Assembly: GCA_009704425.1 (NCBI GenBank)
Contig: WLEG01000132.1
Location: 1 to 5,764, forward strand
DNA length: 5,764 bases
Direction: 5' to 3'
Source of the DNA: Actinomycetota bacterium
GTDB lineage: Bacteria; Actinomycetota; Acidimicrobiia; Acidimicrobiales; Ilumatobacteraceae
Shown: positions 1 to 5,764 of the stretch, one piece after another
Numbering within the stretch: position 1 is the stretch's first letter
How the letters are laid out: the number at the start of each line of letters is the position of its first letter
The notes under the pieces: generated by a model
The model's database searches: none
What the model was told of the DNA's origin: nothing
The model's input: the letters and a program-made list of their open reading frames with translations, nothing else
Made by a program: the position numbers and the translations under genes

Positions 1-62
1 CGTCGTAGGGCCTCGCGCAGGAGCTGATGGTCGTCGACCAGCAGGATGCGGTGGCGCGTCAT
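1..62 (-). CDS. Response regulator, NarL/LuxR type, N-terminal fragment (partial)
   Basis: The visible 20 codons read MTRHRILLVDDHQLLREALR and then run off the left edge of the window. The pattern is a hydrophobic beta strand (RILLV) followed by an acidic pair and His (D10-D11-H12). This is the start of a receiver domain, and the DDHQLLREAL form is typical of NarL/FixJ-type regulators, which carry a C-terminal LuxR-type helix-turn-helix. The phosphoacceptor Asp and the DNA-binding domain lie outside the window, so the output domain is inferred. The ATG overlaps the TGA of the upstream histidine kinase in an ATGA arrangement (59-62), implying co-transcription and translational coupling. It should be the cognate partner that accepts phosphate from that kinase. 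Its target genes cannot be read from this sequence. Confidence 0.85.
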   Translation of the reverse strand, partial: MTRHRILLVDDHQLLREALR

Positions 63-1291
63 GATCCGACGTCCCCGAGCGGCAATCGAATCGTCACCGT
101 CGTCCCGTCGGAGCCGGAACGGAAGTGGATGGAGGCGCCGATCCACTCCGCCCGCTCCCGCATTCCGGAGATTCCGTGTCCGCGCAGGTCGGGGTCGAAA
201 CCGCGCCCGTCGTCGTGGATAACGACCATCAGTTCCTCGTCGTACGTGGAGACGACGATGTCGACCCGACGGGCTCGCGCATGACGTTCGACGTTCAGCA
301 ACGCCTCGCGGATCATGAGGTGGATCTCGGTGGCGGATCCATCGGAGGCCAGACGGTCCAGAAGGTTCTCCGAATCGATTCCGTGTCGCACCGCGACCTC
401 CACGCCCGATCGTCGACTCATGCGGTCGGCCAGTTCCCTCACCGAGGTCGCGTCGAGGGAGCGCCCGTCGCGGTCGGCCCGAAGATCGTCGAGCAACCGA
501 CGGATGTCGGAGATGGTGGAACCAACGTGCTCGCGGACCCGCATGATCTCGGTCCGCTTCGCCTCGTCAACTCCGCGTGCGAGGTCGTCCAGTTCGAATC
601 CGATGGCCGCCAACGATCCAGAGACACGATCGTGCAGTTCACGGGCGACGCGCGAACGTTCGTCGTGGGCCACCCGCTCGGCGAGACGGGCGAAGATGCG
701 CGCGTTGTCGAGGGCCAACGCGAGAGCGTCGGCCACTCCGACGATCGCCTCGCGTTCGGCGACCGTCGGCCGGTGTCCGTCGGCCCACTCACCGGCGATG
801 AAGCCCAGGGTCTGCCCGCGAGCGCGCAGGGACTGGTACACACCGTGGGCGGCCTTCGCCCAGATGGTTCCGGTGCTCGCTTCGACCGGCCGTTCGCTCT
901 CGATGCATCGCAACGCGGGGGAATCACGGTTCAACGATGCGGACCCGATGACGTCGTCCGGTCCGGCGACGATGGTCCAGGTGCCGTCGGACTGGTCGAG
1001 CAAGGCGACGATGACGGTGTCGGCGGACACGACGCGGCGGGCGTTCTCCACACCACGCTGCACCACTTCGTCGGCGTCGAGGCTCGACGACAACGTGACG
1101 GCCATCTTCTGCAACGACAGGAGCAGCTCGTTGGCCCGGGACAACTGCGCGAGATGACCCGACGGGTCCTCGGAACGCACCGATCGACGACGTTCCACCA
1201 GGGGCCACGACATCTCGCCCGTCTCGTCCTGCACCGGTACCGGACGAAGAGCGGGGTGGTTGGGGGACCGGCGGCGACGACGATCGGACAC
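59..1291 (-). CDS. Cytoplasmic GAF-domain sensor histidine kinase, NarL/DesK-type (HisKA_3)
   Basis: This is the sensor half of a two-component system: it autophosphorylates on His using ATP and passes the phosphate to a response regulator. With the GTG start at 1291 it has 410 residues. Residues about 55-199 resemble a GAF sensory domain. A HisKA_3 dimerisation helix follows at about 205-272, with the motif ARELHDRVSG and phosphoacceptor H220. The HATPase domain spans about 322-404, with an N box (REALLNVERHARA, N333), a G1 box (DDGRGF, 360-365) and a G2 box (GHGISGMRERA, 371-381). No transmembrane segment or signal peptide is visible, so it is probably soluble; its signal is unknown. In the DxxxQ/H phosphatase motif next to the active His, the last position is Gly (D221...G225). 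The start is uncertain: ATG at 1213 would give 384 residues with all domains intact. GTG 1291 is preferred because TACCCT lies seven bases before it, while the ATG has neither a good Shine-Dalgarno nor a -10 hexamer. Its stop overlaps the regulator start. Confidence 0.88.
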   Translation of the reverse strand: MSDRRRRRSPNHPALRPVPVQDETGEMSWPLVERRRSVRSEDPSGHLAQLSRANELLLSLQKMAVTLSSSLDADEVVQRGVENARRVVSADTVIVALLDQSDGTWTIVAGPDDVIGSASLNRDSPALRCIESERPVEASTGTIWAKAAHGVYQSLRARGQTLGFIAGEWADGHRPTVAEREAIVGVADALALALDNARIFARLAERVAHDERSRVARELHDRVSGSLAAIGFELDDLARGVDEAKRTEIMRVREHVGSTISDIRRLLDDLRADRDGRSLDATSVRELADRMSRRSGVEVAVRHGIDSENLLDRLASDGSATEIHLMIREALLNVERHARARRVDIVVSTYDEELMVVIHDDGRGFDPDLRGHGISGMRERAEWIGASIHFRSGSDGTTVTIRLPLGDVGS

Positions 1292-1298
1292 AAGGGGC

Positions 1299-1304
1299 AG
1301 GGTA
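1299..1304 (-). promoter_or_regulatory. Predicted -10 element of the histidine kinase operon (leaderless)
   Basis: On the minus strand TACCCT fits the actinobacterial -10 consensus TANNNT. It ends seven bases before the GTG at 1291, the distance expected if transcription begins at or next to the start codon. No convincing -35 hexamer is visible; the expected -35 zone falls on the -10 element of the divergent coaE promoter. This site is the main reason for choosing the GTG start over ATG 1213. Confidence 0.45.
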
Positions 1305-1321
1305 CCGGTCGGGCTTCGGCG

Positions 1322-1327
1322 TAGCGT
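1322..1327 (+). promoter_or_regulatory. Predicted -10 element of coaE (leaderless)
   Basis: TAGCGT matches TANNNT and ends six bases before the coaE ATG at 1334. No Shine-Dalgarno sequence lies before that ATG (the bases are gtgtcgcc), which fits a leaderless transcript starting at the A of the ATG. The -35 region is weak. The same hexamer form and spacing recur before uvrB and uvrA. Confidence 0.6.
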
Positions 1328-1333
1328 GTCGCC

Positions 1334-1972
1334 ATGATTCTGGTTGGACTCACGGGTGGAATCGGTTCGGGCAAATCCACCGTCTCGGCCCGCTTGGTGG
1401 CGCGTGGCGCGGTCATCATCGACGCCGACGCCATCACACGCGAGGTCCAGTTGCCGGGCTCGGATGTGTTGAGGGAATTGGCGGAACGTTTCGGCTCCGA
1501 GGTTCTCGCCGCCGATGGTTCGCTGGAGCGTCAGGTACTGGCGAACATCGTCTTCACCGACCCCGAAGCGTTGAAGGCCCTCAACGCCATCGTGCATCCG
1601 GCGGTCGGTCGCGAGATGAACCGTCGCATGATCGAGCAACGATCGACCGGCAACGTCGTCGTACTCGACATCCCCCTGCTCACCGAGAATCCCCGGGAGG
1701 GTTTGCAGGGTCGCATCGTCGTCGACGTGCCGGTGGAGACCCAGGTGCATCGGTTGGTGGCCCATCGCGGTTTCGACGAGGCCGATGCCCGGGCCCGCAT
1801 CGCGCGACAGGCCACGCGCGAGGATCGTCTCGCCAAGGCCGATTTCGTCGTCGACAACAGCGGGACTCCCGACGACCTCGAGCCACAGATCGACCGCTTG
1901 TGGGAGTGGCTCACGTCGTTGCCCCAACTGCCCGAGGACTACGAACCGGTCACGCCGACGCCGAAAGGGTGA
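1334..1972 (+). CDS. coaE: Dephospho-CoA kinase
   Basis: CoaE is a cytosolic kinase that phosphorylates the 3'-hydroxyl of the ribose of dephospho-CoA with ATP, the last step of coenzyme A synthesis. The 212-residue protein opens with LTGGIGSGKST, a P-loop at residues 8-15. It then shows the substrate-site segment DADAITREV (30-38), HP at 88-89, the LDIPLL strand (111-116), the lid-like helix region VHRLVAHRGFDEADARARIARQ (138-159, in part) and the closing DNSG (174-177), where family members have an N-x-G element. Length matches the usual 200-210 residues of stand-alone CoaE. The C-terminal GrpB-like (UPF0157) extension of mycobacterial CoaE is absent. The ATG is supported by the P-loop lying at the very N-terminus and by a -10 hexamer six bases upstream. 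It is divergent from the kinase gene and lies 52 bases before uvrB. Confidence 0.96.
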   Translation: MILVGLTGGIGSGKSTVSARLVARGAVIIDADAITREVQLPGSDVLRELAERFGSEVLAADGSLERQVLANIVFTDPEALKALNAIVHPAVGREMNRRMIEQRSTGNVVVLDIPLLTENPREGLQGRIVVDVPVETQVHRLVAHRGFDEADARARIARQATREDRLAKADFVVDNSGTPDDLEPQIDRLWEWLTSLPQLPEDYEPVTPTPKG

Positions 1973-1979
1973 TTCTCGG

Positions 1980-1991
1980 GAACAGGTGTTC
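1980..1991. promoter_or_regulatory. LexA binding site (SOS box) upstream of uvrB
   Basis: The palindrome GAACAGGTGTTC matches the core of the actinobacterial/Gram-positive SOS box, GAAC-N4-GTTC, in all eight fixed positions. It continues with G on the right (GTTCG), as in the mycobacterial consensus, while the left flank is G instead of C. It sits eight bases after the coaE stop and 34-45 bases before the predicted uvrB transcription start. It therefore overlaps the expected -35 region, a place where LexA would block RNA polymerase. Damage-induced cleavage of LexA would then raise UvrB. Family knowledge supports uvrB as an SOS gene in many bacteria; binding here is inferred from the match and position. 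Confidence 0.78.
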
Positions 1992-2012
1992 GTCGCCCGC
2001 CGTCGACCGACC

Positions 2013-2018
2013 TAGGAT
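2013..2018 (+). promoter_or_regulatory. Predicted -10 element of uvrB (leaderless)
   Basis: TAGGAT is a good TANNNT -10 element ending six bases before the GTG at 2025. A weak -35 candidate, TTCGTC (1989-1994), lies 18 bases upstream and overlaps the right half of the SOS box. The six bases between are CGAGGG. GAGGG directly abutting the GTG is too close to act as a normal Shine-Dalgarno, so leaderless initiation is the better reading. Confidence 0.65.
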
Positions 2019-2024
2019 CGAGGG

Positions 2025-4076
2025 GTGAGCAGTGGCAACGAATCCCGTGACGGGATCCCCTTCCGGGTGGTGGCCGACTACGCGCCGGCCGGAGATCAGC
2101 CGAAGGCCATCGCCGAGCTGTCGGAAGGTATCGAGTCGGGCTTGCGCTACCAGACGTTGCTCGGAATCACGGGTTCCGGCAAGAGCGCCACGATCGCCTG
2201 GACCATCGAACGCACGCAACGTCCGACCCTGATCCTCGCTCCGAACAAGAGCCTCGCGGCCCAGTTGGCCCAGGAGATGAAGGAGTTCTTCCCCGACAAC
2301 CGGGTCGAGTACTTCGTCAGTTACTACGACTATTACCAACCGGAGGCCTACATCGCCTCCAGCGACACCTACATCGAGAAGGACTCGTCCATCAACGACG
2401 ACATCGACCGGCTTCGTCACTCGGCGACGGCCGCCCTTCTGACCAGACGCGACACCATCGTGGTGGCGTCGGTGTCGTGCATCTACGGAATGGGCGACCC
2501 CGACGAGTACCGAGGGCAACTGCTCGAACTGCACGTCGGCGTCGACTACGACATGCGGAGCGTCCTACGTCGTCTCGTGGACCTCCAATACGACCGCAAC
2601 GACATGAGTCTCGGGCGCGGCAACTTCCGTGTCCGCGGTGACACCATCGAGATCCACCCGGCCTACGAGGAATCGGTGCTGCGCGTGGAGATGTTCGGTG
2701 ACACCGTCGACCGGTTGACCATGATCGACCCGCTGACCGGCGAGACGTTGCGCGAGTTGCCGGCCACGTTGGTGTTTCCGGCCACGCACTACGTCACGGG
2801 CGAGGAACGCATGCGCCGGGCGATGGTCGGCATCGAGGCCGAGTTGCAGGAACGACTCGCGCAGTTCAAGGCCGAGGGGAAGCTGCTCGAGGCACAACGA
2901 CTGCAGATGCGGACCCAACACGATCTGGAGATGATGCAGGAGGTGGGCTACTGCAACGGCATCGAGAACTATTCGATGCACATCGACGGGCGTCAGCCGG
3001 GGGAACCCCCGTTCACCCTGCTCGACTACTTCCCCAAGGACTACCTGTTGGTCATCGACGAGAGTCACGTCGCGGTTCCCCAGCTGCACGGACAGTACGC
3101 CGGTGACCGGAGCCGCAAGGACATCCTCGTCGAACACGGGTTCCGGTTGCCCAGCGCCCGGGACAATCGACCCCTGCGTTTCGAGGAGGTGATCGAGCGC
3201 GTGAACCAGTGCGTGTTCCTGTCGGCGACACCGAGTCCGTACGAACTGAAGGAGTCGCAACGGGTCGTGGAGCAGATCGTGCGCCCCACCGGTCTCGTCG
3301 ATCCGGAGGTCGTCATCAAGCCCACCAAGGGGCAGATCGACGACCTCATGGAGCAGGTCAACACCCGTTTGACCATGGGGGACCGGGTGTTGGTGACGAC
3401 CCTCACCAAGAAGATGGCCGAGGACCTCACGGAGTACCTCTTGGAACAGGGCATGCGGGTTCGTTACCTGCACAGCAACATCGACACCATCCAACGAATC
3501 GAGATCCTCCGATCGCTACGTCTCGGCGAGTTCGACGTGTTGGTGGGTATCAACCTCCTGCGCGAGGGTCTCGACCTGCCGGAGGTGAGCCTGGTCGCGA
3601 TCCTCGACGCCGACAAGGAGGGCTTCCTTCGCAGCGAGACGTCGCTCATCCAGATGATCGGTCGCGCGGCGCGAAACGTCGACGGGCAGGTGATCATGTA
3701 CGCCGATCAGATCACGCCCTCCATGCAACGCGCGATCAGCGAAACCAACCGTCGTCGCGGGCTGCAGTTGGCGCACAACCAGGAACACGGAATCAATCCT
3801 CAGACCATCCGCAAGGCGGTGGGCGACATCCTCTCCATGTTGCGACCGGACGGTGATCACACCGCGCCGGTTCCGGGCAAGGATCGTCGTCGTCAGAAGG
3901 AGCGGGACAAGGTGCAGCGCGAGTTGCGCACCCTCCCGCAACAGGAGCTCGCGCGTTTGGTGCAGACCCTCGAGGAGGAGATGCACGAGGCGGCGGCCGA
4001 TCTCAAGTTCGAGTACGCGGCTCGACTGCGTGACGAAATCAACGAACTACGACGGGAGATGCGCGATGCCGGTTGA
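2025..4076 (+). CDS. uvrB: Excinuclease ABC subunit B (UvrB)
   Basis: UvrB is the damage-verification helicase-like ATPase of nucleotide excision repair. It is loaded on DNA by UvrA, clamps the lesion strand and recruits UvrC for incision. The 683 residues are close to the 673 of E. coli UvrB. In order: Walker A GITGSGKSAT (47-56); the beta-hairpin that threads behind one DNA strand, with the aromatic-rich run YFVSYYDYYQPEAYI (96-110); the DESH Walker B motif (345-348); LSATPSPYEL (399-408); helicase motifs V and VI in VGINLLREGLDLPEVSLV (507-524) and QMIGRAARN (543-551). A C-terminal coiled-coil UVR domain (about 641-679), the UvrC contact, completes it. All regions are present, so it should be active. 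The motif after LSAT is PSP instead of the common PGP or PGD. GTG is chosen because the family N-terminus (FRVVADYAPAGDQPKAI) begins soon after and the -10 hexamer fits. An SOS box precedes it; uvrA follows after 33 bases. Confidence 0.98.
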   Translation: MSSGNESRDGIPFRVVADYAPAGDQPKAIAELSEGIESGLRYQTLLGITGSGKSATIAWTIERTQRPTLILAPNKSLAAQLAQEMKEFFPDNRVEYFVSYYDYYQPEAYIASSDTYIEKDSSINDDIDRLRHSATAALLTRRDTIVVASVSCIYGMGDPDEYRGQLLELHVGVDYDMRSVLRRLVDLQYDRNDMSLGRGNFRVRGDTIEIHPAYEESVLRVEMFGDTVDRLTMIDPLTGETLRELPATLVFPATHYVTGEERMRRAMVGIEAELQERLAQFKAEGKLLEAQRLQMRTQHDLEMMQEVGYCNGIENYSMHIDGRQPGEPPFTLLDYFPKDYLLVIDESHVAVPQLHGQYAGDRSRKDILVEHGFRLPSARDNRPLRFEEVIERVNQCVFLSATPSPYELKESQRVVEQIVRPTGLVDPEVVIKPTKGQIDDLMEQVNTRLTMGDRVLVTTLTKKMAEDLTEYLLEQGMRVRYLHSNIDTIQRIEILRSLRLGEFDVLVGINLLREGLDLPEVSLVAILDADKEGFLRSETSLIQMIGRAARNVDGQVIMYADQITPSMQRAISETNRRRGLQLAHNQEHGINPQTIRKAVGDILSMLRPDGDHTAPVPGKDRRRQKERDKVQRELRTLPQQELARLVQTLEEEMHEAAADLKFEYAARLRDEINELRREMRDAG

Positions 4077-4103
4077 GAGCCGGTGAAGCGCGATGGGTAG
4101 TCT
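4073..4103 (+). promoter_or_regulatory. Predicted uvrA promoter (-35 TTGAGA, -10 TAGTCT)
   Basis: TTGAGA (4073-4078) differs at one base from the -35 consensus TTGACA and overlaps the uvrB stop codon. TAGTCT (4098-4103) matches TANNNT and ends six bases before the uvrA ATG at 4110. The spacer is 19 bases, slightly long but within the usual range. No Shine-Dalgarno is present before the ATG. No GAAC-N4-GTTC box is found here, so uvrA would have its own promoter without the LexA control seen at uvrB, though read-through from uvrB remains possible. Confidence 0.6.
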
Positions 4104-4109
4104 CCGATC

Positions 4110-5764
4110 ATGTCCGATCGTCTGGTGGTTCGTGGTGCTCGCGAGCACAATCTGAAGAACATCAGCGTCGATCTGCCGCGCGACAAGATGATCGTGTTCA
4201 CCGGTCTCTCGGGGAGCGGGAAGTCTTCTCTGGCCTTCGACACGATCTACGCCGAAGGGCAACGTCGGTACGTCGAGTCCTTGAGCGCCTACGCGCGCCA
4301 GTTCCTCGGCCAGATGGACAAACCCGACGTGGACGTGATCGAGGGTCTGTCGCCCGCCATCTCGATCGACCAGAAGTCCGGAAGTCGCAACCCCCGTTCC
4401 ACCGTGGGAACCATCACCGAGGTGTACGACTACCTGCGCCTGCTCTACGCGCGCATCGGTCGACAGCATTGCCCCACCGACGGAACCCGGCTGGCCCGGC
4501 AAACGCCGCAGCAGATCGTGGACCGGGTGCTGACGCTCGGAGACGGGACGCGTTTCCAGGTGCTCGCCCCGGTTGTGCGGGCTCGTAAAGGTGAGTACGA
4601 GACCCTTCTGAACGATCTGGCCGGACAGGGTTTCGTGCGCGCCCGAGTCGACGGTGAGGTCGTCGACATCGTGGAGTTCCTGAAGCGGGACACCAAGTTG
4701 GCCCGTTACGAGCAGCACACGATCGACGTGGTCGTCGACCGACTCGTGCGCAAGGATGGAATCGAACGTCGCCTGACCGACAGTCTCGAGACGGCCCTTC
4801 GGTTGGCAGATGGTGTGGCGACGGTCGAGATCATCGGCGACAAGGGCGCCGAGGACGAGAGTCTCACGTTCAGTCAGCACCTGGCCTGTCCCTCGTGCGG
4901 TTTGTCGTTCGAGGAGCCCGCGCCCCGCAACTTCTCGTTCAATTCGCCGTTCGGTGCCTGCGAGACCTGTGACGGTCTCGGGACCACTTTCGAAGTGGAC
5001 CCCGAACTGGTGATCCCCGATCCCGATCTGGCCCTCAGTCAGGGTGCGATCGCCCCGTGGCGCAGTGCGACCACCGGGTTCTTCCAGCGCATCCTCGAGT
5101 CCGTCGCGGGTGACCACGGAATCGACCTGAACAAGCCGTGGGGCAAACTTCCGGCGAAGTCGCAGAAGATCGTGTTGAACGGTCTTCCCGGGAACATCAC
5201 GGTGAAGTTCAAGAACCGTTACGGACGGGCACGACAGTTCAACACCACGTTCGAAGGCGTCATTCCGTGGATCAAGCGGCGTCACGAAGGGGCCGAGAGC
5301 GACTGGAGCCGGGAACAGTACGAGGGCTACATGCGCTTGGTTCCGTGTCTCGCCTGCTCCGGCATGCGCCTGAAGCCCAGCACGTTGGCCGTCACCATCA
5401 ACGACAAGAACATCTCCGAGGTGTGCGAGATGTCCATCGCCGATTCGGCTTCGTTCCTGTCCGGACTGGTGTTGTCGGATCGTGATCGCATCATCGCCGA
5501 ACGCGTCGTGAAGGAGATCAACGCGCGGCTCGGCTTCCTTCTGGACGTGGGACTCGACTACCTCACCCTGGCGAGGTCGGCCGGCACCTTGGCCGGAGGT
5601 GAGGCGCAACGCATCCGCCTCGCGAGCCAGATCGGTTCCGGGTTGGTGGGCACTCTGTACGTTCTCGACGAACCCTCGATCGGTCTGCATCAACGCGACA
5701 ATCGTCGCCTGATCGACACCCTCATTCGGCTCCGCGATCTGGGCAACACCGTCCTCGTCGTGGA
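4110..5764 (+). CDS. uvrA: Excinuclease ABC subunit A (UvrA), N-terminal 551 residues (partial)
   Basis: UvrA is the dimeric ABC-type ATPase that finds bulky DNA lesions and delivers UvrB to them. The reading frame is open from ATG 4110 to the window end, giving 551 of the usual 940-970 residues. It contains nearly the whole first ATPase module: Walker A GLSGSGKS (32-39), the family block YVESLSAYARQFLGQMDKPDVD (54-75, in part), and the Q-loop region SIDQKSGSRNPRSTVGT. The UvrB-binding region follows (about 130-245). One zinc site is visible as CPSC and CETC (C260, C263, C284, C287), and another Cys pair as CLAC (C413, C416). The signature is LAGGEAQRIRLA (494-505) and Walker B is LYVLDEPSIGLHQRD (516-530). 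The signature has Ala where most UvrA proteins have Ser (LSGGE). The window stops just before the expected H-loop (VEHDEDT). The start is fixed by the conserved N-terminus VRGAREHNLKNI and the upstream -10 hexamer. Confidence 0.97.
   Translation, partial: MSDRLVVRGAREHNLKNISVDLPRDKMIVFTGLSGSGKSSLAFDTIYAEGQRRYVESLSAYARQFLGQMDKPDVDVIEGLSPAISIDQKSGSRNPRSTVGTITEVYDYLRLLYARIGRQHCPTDGTRLARQTPQQIVDRVLTLGDGTRFQVLAPVVRARKGEYETLLNDLAGQGFVRARVDGEVVDIVEFLKRDTKLARYEQHTIDVVVDRLVRKDGIERRLTDSLETALRLADGVATVEIIGDKGAEDESLTFSQHLACPSCGLSFEEPAPRNFSFNSPFGACETCDGLGTTFEVDPELVIPDPDLALSQGAIAPWRSATTGFFQRILESVAGDHGIDLNKPWGKLPAKSQKIVLNGLPGNITVKFKNRYGRARQFNTTFEGVIPWIKRRHEGAESDWSREQYEGYMRLVPCLACSGMRLKPSTLAVTINDKNISEVCEMSIADSASFLSGLVLSDRDRIIAERVVKEINARLGFLLDVGLDYLTLARSAGTLAGGEAQRIRLASQIGSGLVGTLYVLDEPSIGLHQRDNRRLIDTLIRLRDLGNTVLVV

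Noticed and set aside
654..665. GAACGTTC inside the kinase gene as a second SOS box
   Set aside because: The GAAC and GTTC halves touch without the four-base spacer, and the site is in mid-gene with no promoter nearby.
125..1324. Open plus-strand frame of 399 codons opposite the kinase
   Set aside because: The kinase on the minus strand has all its family motifs over the same stretch; the plus-strand product is Gly/Asp/Arg-rich without any family pattern.
1292..1927. Open upstream extension of the kinase frame, which would give a 622-residue protein starting at 1927
   Set aside because: The added part is antisense to the complete and clearly conserved coaE gene, shows no domain, and is explained by the scarcity of stop codons in GC-rich DNA.
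2565..3494. Open minus-strand frame of 309 codons opposite uvrB
   Set aside because: It is antisense to conserved UvrB motifs and has no domain or promoter of its own.
4069..4083. CCGG-N7-CCGG inverted repeat at the end of uvrB as a terminator
   Set aside because: The stem is only four base pairs, no T run follows, and it overlaps the predicted uvrA promoter.
4047..5693. Open minus-strand frame of 548 codons opposite uvrA
   Set aside because: It mirrors the uvrA codons on the opposite strand and its product shows no recognisable domain. Long antisense frames are common in GC-rich genes.

Overview
This GC-rich window looks like chromosomal housekeeping DNA from an actinobacterium. The gene order coaE-uvrB-uvrA is common in that phylum, the protein motifs fit, and promoters of the actinobacterial TANNNT type sit directly before the starts. 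I would guess a deep branch such as the Acidimicrobiia. That placement is inference only, because there is no rRNA or other marker here.

Layout. The left part (1-1291, minus strand) holds a two-component system. It has a cytoplasmic NarL/DesK-type sensor histidine kinase with a GAF domain (59-1291). The first 20 codons of a response regulator (1-62) overlap the kinase stop by four bases (ATGA). A short divergent promoter region (1292-1333) separates it from three plus-strand genes: coaE (dephospho-CoA kinase, 1334-1972), uvrB (2025-4076) and uvrA (4110 to beyond the window end; 551 of roughly 950 residues visible). No gene-free stretch exceeds 52 bases. No RNA gene, mobile element, CRISPR array or long repeat was seen.

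How the genes work together. UvrA and UvrB are the damage-recognition proteins of nucleotide excision repair: UvrA loads UvrB, which then recruits the UvrC nuclease. CoaE makes the last step of coenzyme A synthesis and is linked to them only by position. The two-component pair is transcribed away from the repair genes, and nothing in the sequence tells what it senses.

The most informative signals are regulatory. A perfect actinobacterial SOS box core (GAAC-N4-GTTC) lies just before uvrB and covers its predicted -35 region. Each of coaE, uvrB and uvrA has a TAGNNT hexamer ending exactly six bases before its start codon, and the kinase has TACCCT seven bases before a GTG. This suggests that all four are transcribed as leaderless mRNAs, each from its own promoter. 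The kinase also lacks the usual Gln/His of the DxxxQ/H phosphatase motif. I found no previously undescribed system; the genes belong to known families.
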